Shown here: positions 1 to 5,354 of the stretch, in pieces
Position numbering within the stretch: the stretch's first letter is position 1
How the letters are laid out: each line of letters opens with the position of its first letter
NCBI GenBank assembly: GCA_002347985.1
Contig: DDYM01000013.1
Span: 6,061 to 12,083 of the forward strand
DNA: 6,023 nt
Direction: 5' to 3'
Source of the DNA: Bacteroidetes bacterium UBA2234
GTDB lineage: Bacteria; Bacteroidota; Bacteroidia; NS11-12g; UBA955
Made by a program: the position numbers and the translations under genes
The notes under the pieces: generated by a model
Databases searched by the model: none
What the model saw: the letters and a program-made list of their open reading frames with translations, nothing else
What the model was told of the DNA's origin: nothing

Positions 1-18
1 GCTCCTGCTGCTGAATAA
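1..18 (+). CDS. rpsP: 3' end of probable rpsP, 30S ribosomal protein bS16 (partial)
   Basis: The first five codons in frame 1 read A-P-A-A-E followed by TAA at 16-18, only 11 bases before the rimM start. Seen: a short Ala/Pro/Glu tail and a stop. Known: rpsP usually sits directly upstream of rimM, and Bacteroidota bS16 proteins often carry a low-complexity Ala/Glu-rich C-terminal extension. The identification is inferred from position and composition only, because just five residues are visible. Confidence 0.55.
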   Translation, partial: APAAE

Positions 19-29
19 TTGCAAGCACC

Positions 30-599
30 ATGAATGTATTGCCGCCGCCGCTCACCTTGGTAGGTAAAATACATAGTAAACATGGTTACGATGGAAGATT
101 ATCTATCGAATGCTTCGCAACATCAAACAAAATCATATCGAAAGGGAACTACCTATTTGTCGTAATCGACGGAAAAGGGGTTCCCTTTTGCATTACCGAT
201 GTAAACAAGACCCAAGAATTAATTAAGCTCAAAGGGATCGACACGGAAGAAAAGGCCAAAGCACTCATTGGCCTGTCGTTTGGCGTACCTGCCAGTAAAA
301 AAATGTCGGTCATCCCTAGCATCAACGGACTCGTAGGTTTCGGAGTAATCGACCAGACTTCGGGATTCCAAGGAACCATCACGCAGGTTGATGAATTGCC
401 ACAAGGTCCGATGTTAACGGTTGTAGGACAAGAGTTGCAAATACAGCCAACAGCAGCACAATCCGAAACCGAAGCCCCTGCATCATCAGCGCAAGAGGTG
501 TTAATTCCATTGGTGGAATCGTGGATTACACGCATCAACGATGTTGATTCTTGTATTTACATGGAATTGCCCGACGGCTTGATTCATTTAAACGATTAA
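30..599 (+). CDS. rimM: Ribosome maturation factor RimM
   Basis: RimM is a cytoplasmic factor that binds ribosomal protein uS19 and helps mature the 3' (head) domain of the 30S subunit and its 16S rRNA. The 189-residue product has the family's two parts. The N-terminal RimM barrel carries the hallmark VGKIHSKHGYDGRL at residues 11-24. The C-terminal PRC-type barrel starts near residue 97 and ends in the typical EVLIPLVESWI (156-166) and LPDGLIHL (180-187) segments. Between LTVVG and EVLIP lies an insert of about 20 residues (134-155) rich in Gln, Ala, Ser and Thr, which probably forms a flexible loop on the PRC barrel. The ATG at 30 is the only plausible start, because an in-frame TGA lies at 12-14. 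There is no Shine-Dalgarno sequence. The gene is probably co-transcribed with the preceding rpsP. Its stop is 3 bases from the stop of the oppositely oriented trmD. Confidence 0.95.
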   Translation: MNVLPPPLTLVGKIHSKHGYDGRLSIECFATSNKIISKGNYLFVVIDGKGVPFCITDVNKTQELIKLKGIDTEEKAKALIGLSFGVPASKKMSVIPSINGLVGFGVIDQTSGFQGTITQVDELPQGPMLTVVGQELQIQPTAAQSETEAPASSAQEVLIPLVESWITRINDVDSCIYMELPDGLIHLND

Positions 600-602
600 C
601 TT

Positions 603-1289
603 TCACACTTCTTCATCGCCCAACAAATCGGGTCGCAACCGCATCGTTCTCTCCAACGCTTGCTCATGTTTCCATTGAGCGATTTTGGGATGATTTCCGG
701 TGGTCAGGACTTCCGGTACGCGAACCCCTTGAAACACTTCAGGCCTTGTATACAGTGGCGGTGCGAGTAGATCGTCTTGAAACGAATCGCTCAAAGCACT
801 TTCTTCATCGCCCAAAACTCCGGGAAGCAGACGAACAACGGAATCTACGACAGCGGCGGCGGCAATTTCACCACCACTCAGAACGAAATCGCCTAGGGAA
901 ATTTCCATGGTGACATACAAATCGCGAACTCTATGATCTATGCCTTTGTAGTGGCCACAGATAAGCATAATATTTTCGCCGAGACTCAGTTGGTTCGACA
1001 ATCCCTGTTTGAGTGGCATGCCATCGGGTGTCATATAGATCACCTGGTCGTATTCTCGTTCCGATTTCAACTTTTCAATCACAGCGCTCAAGGGTTCCGG
1101 CATCAACACCATCCCTGCCCCACCACCGAAAGGTGTATCATCGATTTGTTTGTATTTCCCCAAACCATAATCGTGCAAATTATGAATATGTATCTCCGCC
1201 AAACCTTTGTCGCACGCCCGTTTGGGAATGCTATAACCCAACAATCCACCCAACAAATCTGGCACCGCTGAAATGATATCAAACCGCAT
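603..1289 (-). CDS. trmD: tRNA (guanine(37)-N1)-methyltransferase TrmD
   Basis: TrmD methylates N1 of G37, next to the anticodon of tRNAs reading CNN-type codons, using S-adenosylmethionine. This prevents +1 frameshifting, and the gene is usually essential. The 228-residue product is a complete SPOUT (trefoil-knot) enzyme. It has DDTPFGGGAGM at 50-60, TPDG at 87-90, the knot segments CGHYKGIDHR (111-120) and EISLGDFVLSGGE (129-141), RLLPGVLGDEES (153-164), and YTRP at 180-183. Arg153 and Asp168 (in SDSF) align with the catalytic pair Arg154/Asp169 of the E. coli enzyme. The usual C-terminal helix with ERT and RPDLL is present. The ATG at 1289 gives the normal N-terminus MRFDIIS; the upstream in-frame TTG at 1334 would add 15 residues absent from the family. 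Length is slightly below the 255 residues of E. coli. The gene runs opposite to rimM, unlike the common rpsP-rimM-trmD-rplS order, and rplS is not beside it. Confidence 0.97.
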   Translation of the reverse strand: MRFDIISAVPDLLGGLLGYSIPKRACDKGLAEIHIHNLHDYGLGKYKQIDDTPFGGGAGMVLMPEPLSAVIEKLKSEREYDQVIYMTPDGMPLKQGLSNQLSLGENIMLICGHYKGIDHRVRDLYVTMEISLGDFVLSGGEIAAAAVVDSVVRLLPGVLGDEESALSDSFQDDLLAPPLYTRPEVFQGVRVPEVLTTGNHPKIAQWKHEQALERTMRLRPDLLGDEEV

Positions 1290-1293
1290 TGTA

Positions 1294-1301
1294 CAAAGAT
1301 A
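1294..1301 (-). promoter_or_regulatory. Candidate trmD promoter, -7 element
   Basis: On the minus strand this reads TATCTTTG, an exact match to the Bacteroidota sigma-70-type -7 element TAnnTTTG. It ends only 4 bases before the trmD ATG. Since transcription normally starts a few bases past this element, the mRNA would begin at or within the start codon. No clear TTTG -33 element is seen 19-21 bases upstream. If this is the true promoter, trmD mRNA is leaderless or nearly so. Confidence 0.55.
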
Positions 1302-1340
1302 CCCGATGTTGATATTTAAACGTGTATTTCCCAAGGCAAA

Positions 1341-1372
1341 TTTGGAAAGCCACCGCGTGGCACCGAATTTTG
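1341..1372 (+). promoter_or_regulatory. Candidate promoter of the exonuclease-rluA-ykgJ operon
   Basis: TTTG at 1341-1344, a 20-base spacer, then GAATTTTG at 1365-1372 fits the Bacteroidota arrangement TTTG-N19/21-TAnnTTTG with one mismatch (G for the first T). The element ends 6 bases before the ATG at 1379, again predicting almost no leader. A weaker alternative -7 element, CAAATTTG, lies at 1337-1344 and would give a leader of about 30 bases. The region is shared, back to back, with the trmD promoter. Confidence 0.4.
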
Positions 1373-1378
1373 AAAGAT

Positions 1379-2143
1379 ATGTTAACCCTACGCAGACCCT
1401 TGGTAATTTTTGACTTGGAAACCACCGGTGTAAATGTCACCCACGACCGCATCGTTGAAATTTGCCTACTCAAAGTTTATCCTGATTTTAGAGAGGAGCT
1501 GCGCACCTACAGAATCAATCCAGGAATGCCAATCCCGGCCGGGGCAACAGCGGTTCACGGAATCACAAATGAAGACGTGGCCGACAAGCCAAGTTTTAAA
1601 GATTTATCCGCTGAAATCAGTCAATTTATCCGCGATTGTGACTTTGGTGGGTTTAACTCCAACAAATTTGATTTTCCGATGCTGGTGGAAGAGTTTTTCC
1701 GGGCCCATATTGAAATAGATGTACAACAATGCAAATTCGTGGATGCCCAAAGAATTTATCACATGAAAGAGCCGCGGACATTAAGCGCTGCCTATAAATT
1801 CTATTGTGAACGGACCCTCGAAAACGCTCATAGCGCTGAGGCGGATACCATCGCAACGTGGCAGATTATCAAAGCCCAAATGGAAAAATACACAGACCTA
1901 CCAGAAGATATAGAAGCCCTGCACAACCTCACAGGACAGGATCTACTGGCCGATTTGGCAGGTCGTTTGGTTTACAATGAGAAAAAGGAAATCGTTTTCA
2001 ATTTTGGTAAACACCGTGGAAAAACCGTGAGAGAAATCTTAATGAACGAGCCCGGTTATTATAATTGGATGATGGATGGCGATTTTCCGCAGCAAACCAA
2101 AAATGTACTTTCCAAAATTCGTCAGAGTCTGAAAAACGGATAA
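1379..2143 (+). CDS. DEDDh-family 3'-5' exonuclease with ExoX-like C-terminal domain
   Basis: The 254-residue product is a DnaQ-like 3'-5' exonuclease of the RNase T/DEDDh superfamily, expected to need two divalent metal ions. All catalytic residues are visible: Asp12 and Glu14 in FDLETTG (Exo I), Asp98 in GFNSNKFDFPML (Exo II), and His151/Asp156 in HSAEAD (Exo III). HGITNEDV at 60-67 is also typical of the fold. A helical linker leads to a C-terminal module with FNFGKHRGKTVREI (207-220) and YYNWMMDGDF (227-236), resembling the small domain that follows the nuclease in exodeoxyribonuclease X-type proteins. It is not the polymerase-associated epsilon subunit by any visible evidence, so DNA repair or RNA trimming are both possible. 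The ATG at 1379 places the first beta strand normally; a GTG at 1322 would add 19 residues unlike the family and overlap the promoter. It is the first gene of a tight three-gene operon. Confidence 0.88.
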   Translation: MLTLRRPLVIFDLETTGVNVTHDRIVEICLLKVYPDFREELRTYRINPGMPIPAGATAVHGITNEDVADKPSFKDLSAEISQFIRDCDFGGFNSNKFDFPMLVEEFFRAHIEIDVQQCKFVDAQRIYHMKEPRTLSAAYKFYCERTLENAHSAEADTIATWQIIKAQMEKYTDLPEDIEALHNLTGQDLLADLAGRLVYNEKKEIVFNFGKHRGKTVREILMNEPGYYNWMMDGDFPQQTKNVLSKIRQSLKNG

Positions 2144-2150
2144 TCGACCC

Positions 2151-2933
2151 ATGATCAATCTAGACGACATTGAAATCATCGACGAATTCGAGGACGATGA
2201 ACCCGCGGTTGACCCCAGGAAACGGGGACCTCAGATTGGGAAAATACAAATCGTTGACCAAGCAGAGGATTGGGTTGCCATCAACAAACCCGCCTTCGTG
2301 CCTTCCTTACCGGAACGCGGAAAATACACTGCGCAATCGGTTCAAGAATGGGCTAAAAACCAATGGCCCGATGCCATTCTTTGCCATCGGATAGACAGGG
2401 AAACTTCAGGGCTACTGCTGATTGCGAAAAACCCCGAAGCCTATCGACATTTCTCTATGCAATTCGAACATCGAAAAGTCCATAAGATCTATCACGCCAT
2501 TGTCAATGGCCAATTGCATTTCAACGACCTATGGATTGACTTGCCCATCATTGCAGAGCAGCTCGGAAAGATTCGAATCGACAGAAAAAACGGCAAGCCC
2601 GCACAAACAAGATTCAAATCGCTACAGGTGTTCAAACACTTTACCCTTATGGAATGCGAGCCAAAAACAGGCCGATTGCACCAAATCCGAGTCCATCTTC
2701 AAAGTCAAAATGCTTGCATCGCCGCTGATACTTTATACGGGAGCGACATACCAATGCTTTCTTGGGTAAAGAGAAAATTGCACGGAACCGACACCCCGTT
2801 GATTCAGCGTTTTGCTTTACATGCCAAGCAAATGAGAATCCAAGCCCCGGACGGAACAGATCTGGTACTTGAAGCGCCATATCCCAAGGACATGGAAGTA
2901 ATGCTCAAACACTTGAACAAATACAATCAATAA
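2151..2933 (+). CDS. RluA-family pseudouridine synthase
   Basis: This enzyme isomerises specific uridines in rRNA or tRNA to pseudouridine. The 260-residue protein has the RluA-family catalytic motif HRIDRETSGLLL at 79-90, with Asp82 as the nucleophile. It also has the supporting motifs AINKPAFVPS (43-52), KIYHAIVNG (112-120), KPAQTRF (149-155), TGRLHQIRVHL (173-183), ADTLYG (192-197) and RFALHA (220-225). There is no N-terminal S4 RNA-binding domain as in RluC/RluD. Instead the first 20 residues are strongly acidic (repeated Asp/Glu) and probably disordered. Overall architecture resembles the short RluA/TruC type, but the target RNA site cannot be read from the sequence. It starts 7 bases after the exonuclease stop and ends 3 bases before the next start, so it is almost certainly co-transcribed with both. 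There is no Shine-Dalgarno sequence. Confidence 0.92.
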   Translation: MINLDDIEIIDEFEDDEPAVDPRKRGPQIGKIQIVDQAEDWVAINKPAFVPSLPERGKYTAQSVQEWAKNQWPDAILCHRIDRETSGLLLIAKNPEAYRHFSMQFEHRKVHKIYHAIVNGQLHFNDLWIDLPIIAEQLGKIRIDRKNGKPAQTRFKSLQVFKHFTLMECEPKTGRLHQIRVHLQSQNACIAADTLYGSDIPMLSWVKRKLHGTDTPLIQRFALHAKQMRIQAPDGTDLVLEAPYPKDMEVMLKHLNKYNQ

Positions 2934-2936
2934 GTC

Positions 2937-3467
2937 ATGAGCAACCCTTTGAAGCACGTCAAACCTGTAGTTCCGCCGATGAAAGTGCCGGAACCCATCG
3001 CCCTAAGAAAACTTGTTTTTCAACATGGCAAGGTGATGCGGGCTACATTGAAGCGCCTAAAACAGCGTCCGCCCCGTGATTTGGATGAGCAATTTGAAAA
3101 ATTACACGAGAAAGCCTTCAAAAAAATTGATTGCCTGGATTGCGGAAATTGTTGCAAAACAACGGCACCCATGCTCTTTGAAAAAGACATCGAACGATTG
3201 TCGTCTCGATTGAAACTGAAGCCGGGCGATTTTGTTACCCAATATTTAGAAATTGACACAGATGGGCTGTATGCGATGAGATCTACTCCCTGCCCCTTCC
3301 TCTCGGATGACAATTCTTGCTCCGTTTATGAAGATCGACCAAAAGCTTGTCGAGAATTCCCGCATACCAATCATCGTAAAATGCACACCCATTTGGCATT
3401 GGCACACCATAACATTGAAATTTGTCCCGCAGTTTTTGCCATCGTTGAACAACTCAACGCAATCTGA
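2937..3467 (+). CDS. YkgJ-family cysteine-cluster protein (putative Zn/Fe-binding)
   Basis: This 176-residue protein has the YkgJ-type cysteine cluster (zinc- or iron-chelating domain, older name UPF0153). It contains CLDCGNCC at 66-73, CPFLSDDNSC at 119-128, VYEDRPKACREFP at 130-142 and a last cysteine in ICPAV at 162-166. That gives eight cysteines in the spacing CxxCxxCC...C...C...C...C. The arrangement suggests a metal centre, either zinc or an iron-sulfur cluster. The biochemical role of the family is not established, so no function is claimed. The N-terminal 60 residues are basic and helical with no signal peptide or membrane segment, so the protein is likely cytosolic. The ATG lies 3 bases after the rluA-like stop, indicating translational coupling or at least a shared mRNA. 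It is the last gene of the operon; 79 bases follow before lepA. Confidence 0.88.
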   Translation: MSNPLKHVKPVVPPMKVPEPIALRKLVFQHGKVMRATLKRLKQRPPRDLDEQFEKLHEKAFKKIDCLDCGNCCKTTAPMLFEKDIERLSSRLKLKPGDFVTQYLEIDTDGLYAMRSTPCPFLSDDNSCSVYEDRPKACREFPHTNHRKMHTHLALAHHNIEICPAVFAIVEQLNAI

Positions 3468-3495
3468 GGTTCTGCTAAAATTCCCCGCAGCAAAC

Positions 3496-3511
3496 ATCCC
3501 AACCAAGGGAT
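3496..3511 (+). terminator. Weak hairpin after ykgJ, possible but doubtful terminator
   Basis: ATCCC and GGGAT form a perfect 5-bp stem around a 6-base loop, 28 bases after the ykgJ stop. No T-tract follows, so intrinsic termination is doubtful and the stem is within chance expectation. It is the only stem I could place between ykgJ and the lepA promoter, apart from an even shorter CTGC/GCAG pairing. Confidence 0.15.
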
Positions 3512-3519
3512 TCTAGGGT

Positions 3520-3527
3520 TATATTTG
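3520..3527 (+). promoter_or_regulatory. Candidate lepA promoter, -7 element
   Basis: TATATTTG is an exact TAnnTTTG match in the only gap of any size on this strand. The lepA ATG begins 19 bases beyond its end, giving a predicted leader of roughly 12-16 bases. No TTTG -33 element stands at the usual 19-21-base distance. It implies that lepA can be transcribed separately from the ykgJ operon. Confidence 0.6.
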
Positions 3528-3543
3528 CGATTCTTTTAATCGC
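3527..3543 (+). repeat. Inverted repeat between lepA promoter and start codon
   Basis: GCGATT, a 5-base loop CTTTT, then AATCGC form a perfect 6-bp inverted repeat. It begins on the last base of the -7 element and ends 3 bases before the lepA ATG. It covers the expected transcription start, so it is more likely a DNA-level operator-like site than a complete RNA hairpin. Stems of this length also occur by chance. Confidence 0.35.
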
Positions 3544-3546
3544 TTC

Positions 3547-5337
3547 ATGCAAAACATTCGTAATTTCTGTATCATCGCCCACATCGACCATGGCAAAAGC
3601 ACACTTGCCGATCGACTGTTAGAGTATACCAATACCGTGAGTAAGCGCGACTTACAAGCCCAAGTATTGGACGATATGGATATCGAACGCGAACGCGGTA
3701 TCACAATCAAAAGCCACGCAATCCAAATGAATTATGAACTGGATGGCGAAAAGTATATTTTGAATTTGATCGATACCCCCGGCCACGTTGATTTTAGCTA
3801 TGAAGTGAGTAGAAGTATCGCCGCTTGTGAAGGAGCGTTACTCATTGTAGACGCATCTCAAGGAATTGAAGCACAAACAATTAGCAACTTGTTCATGGCA
3901 TTGGAACACGATCTTGAAATCATACCAGTTTTGAACAAAATCGACCTTCCTGGAGCAATGCCAGAGGAAGTCAAAGATGAAATTGTGGATTTGATTGGTT
4001 GCGATCGCGACAGTATCCTTGTGGCCAGCGGCAAAACAGGCCAAGGCGTGCACGACATTTTGAGAGCCATTGTAGCGAGGGTTCCAGCACCCAAGGGCGA
4101 TATCACTGCGCCATTAAAAGCGTTGATATTTGATTCCGTATTTAACTCTTTCCGTGGAATTATCGCTTATTTCAGGGTGATCGATGGCAAGTTAAAAAAA
4201 GGCCAGCACGTTCGCTTCATGAACGGAGGGAGCGAATATTTTGCGGATGAAGTGGGGATATTAAAAATGGATTTATCACCTCGCGCAGAAGTTTGTGCTG
4301 GGGATGTGGGATATATTATTTCTGGGATCAAAGATGCCAAAGAAGTAAAAGTGGGCGATACGTTAACGGACAAATTGCATCCGGCTGCGGTTGCGATCGA
4401 TGGGTTTGAGGATGTAAAGCCTATGGTTTTTGCAGGGATTTACCCCGTGGATACCGAAGATTTTGAAGAGCTCCGCGAGGCCATGGGCAAGCTACAACTG
4501 AACGATGCGAGTATAGTGTTTGAACCAGAAAGTTCGGCTGCATTGGGATTTGGTTTTCGCTGTGGATTCTTGGGCATGCTTCACTTGGAAATTATCCAAG
4601 AGCGCCTAGAGCGAGAATTCAACATGACCGTTATCACAACCGTTCCCAACGTAAGTTATGTTGCTTACACAACCAAAGGGGAAGAAGTTTTAGTAAATAA
4701 CCCAACAGATCTGCCACCACCTGAAAAAATTGATTACGTTGAAGAGCCATACATCCGGGCAAGTGTAATTACAAAGTCTGAATTTGTTGGTCCAATCATG
4801 ACATTGTGTTTGGACAAAAGGGGTATGCTTACAAATCAGATCTACCTAACTAGTGATCGCGTAGAAATGAATTTTGAAATGCCATTGGCTGAAATCGTTT
4901 TTGATTTTTACGATCGATTGAAGTCGATTTCAAAAGGATACGCCAGTTTCGACTACTCCCCCTTGGGTTACAAGGAGAGCAAGTTGGTAAAGATGGATAT
5001 CATGCTGAATGGCAAAGGGGTTGATGCATTAAGTGCAATCATTCACCGCGACAATGCGCAGGATTTGGGAAGGAAAATTTGCAAAAAACTGAGAGATTTG
5101 ATTCCGCGTCAGCAGTTTGAAATCGCAATACAAGCGGCCGTTGGAGCAAAAATCATTTCCCGCGAAACTTTGTCGGCCATGCGAAAAGATGTTACAGCCA
5201 AATGTTATGGTGGAGACATTTCTCGTAAGCGAAAACTTCTAGAAAAACAAAAAGCTGGTAAAAAACGCATGAAGTCGGTGGGCAATGTCGATATTCCCCA
5301 AAGTGCCTTCATGGCTGTATTGAAATTGAACGAGTGA
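3547..5337 (+). CDS. lepA: Elongation factor 4 (LepA), ribosomal GTPase
   Basis: LepA/EF4 is a translational GTPase that binds the ribosome, with proposed roles in back-translocation and in 30S biogenesis. The 596-residue length matches the family (E. coli, 599). The GTPase domain shows G1 AHIDHGKST (11-19), G2 ERERGITIK (47-55), G3 DTPGHVDF (76-83, with the catalytic His80), G4 NKID (130-133) and G5 ASGKTG (160-165). G5 carries Gly where the commoner form is SAKTG. An EF-G-like domain II and domain III/V segments follow, including [18 protein letters not shown]. The LepA-specific C-terminal domain ends with [23 protein letters not shown]'s domain IV is absent, as expected. The ATG at 3547 gives the standard [16 protein letters not shown] start, and there is no Shine-Dalgarno sequence. 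An exact promoter element lies 19 bases upstream; dprA begins 17 bases downstream. Confidence 0.98.
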   Translation: MQNIRNFCIIAHIDHGKSTLADRLLEYTNTVSKRDLQAQVLDDMDIERERGITIKSHAIQMNYELDGEKYILNLIDTPGHVDFSYEVSRSIAACEGALLIVDASQGIEAQTISNLFMALEHDLEIIPVLNKIDLPGAMPEEVKDEIVDLIGCDRDSILVASGKTGQGVHDILRAIVARVPAPKGDITAPLKALIFDSVFNSFRGIIAYFRVIDGKLKKGQHVRFMNGGSEYFADEVGILKMDLSPRAEVCAGDVGYIISGIKDAKEVKVGDTLTDKLHPAAVAIDGFEDVKPMVFAGIYPVDTEDFEELREAMGKLQLNDASIVFEPESSAALGFGFRCGFLGMLHLEIIQERLEREFNMTVITTVPNVSYVAYTTKGEEVLVNNPTDLPPPEKIDYVEEPYIRASVITKSEFVGPIMTLCLDKRGMLTNQIYLTSDRVEMNFEMPLAEIVFDFYDRLKSISKGYASFDYSPLGYKESKLVKMDIMLNGKGVDALSAIIHRDNAQDLGRKICKKLRDLIPRQQFEIAIQAAVGAKIISRETLSAMRKDVTAKCYGGDISRKRKLLEKQKAGKKRMKSVGNVDIPQSAFMAVLKLNE

Positions 5338-5339
5338 TT

Positions 5340-5347
5340 TAACTTTG
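5340..5347 (+). promoter_or_regulatory. Candidate dprA promoter, -7 element
   Basis: TAACTTTG is an exact TAnnTTTG match that starts 2 bases after the lepA stop and ends 7 bases before the dprA ATG. A start site a few bases downstream would leave a leader of only about 3 bases. The -33 region inside the lepA end has ATTG at 5319-5322, with a 17-base spacer that is short for this promoter class. dprA may also be reached by read-through from lepA, since the gap holds no terminator. Confidence 0.45.
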
Positions 5348-5354
5348 GGGAAGA

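Noticed and set aside
173..189. AAAAGGG / CCCTTTT inverted repeat with a GTT loop inside rimM, which looks like a terminator
   Set aside because: It lies in the middle of an intact conserved reading frame. About two 7-bp stems with small loops are expected by chance in a window of this size.
551..1276. Plus-strand open frames lying opposite trmD
   Set aside because: They are antisense shadows of a strongly conserved trmD and show no recognisable protein motifs.
1290..1334. Longer TrmD start from a TTG at 1334
   Set aside because: It adds 15 residues not found in TrmD and would place the start upstream of the best promoter element; MRFDIIS at 1289 is the normal family N-terminus.
1322..1378. 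Longer exonuclease start from a GTG at 1322
   Set aside because: The added residues (YFPRQIWKATAW...) do not look like the family, and they cover the intergenic region with the likely promoter.
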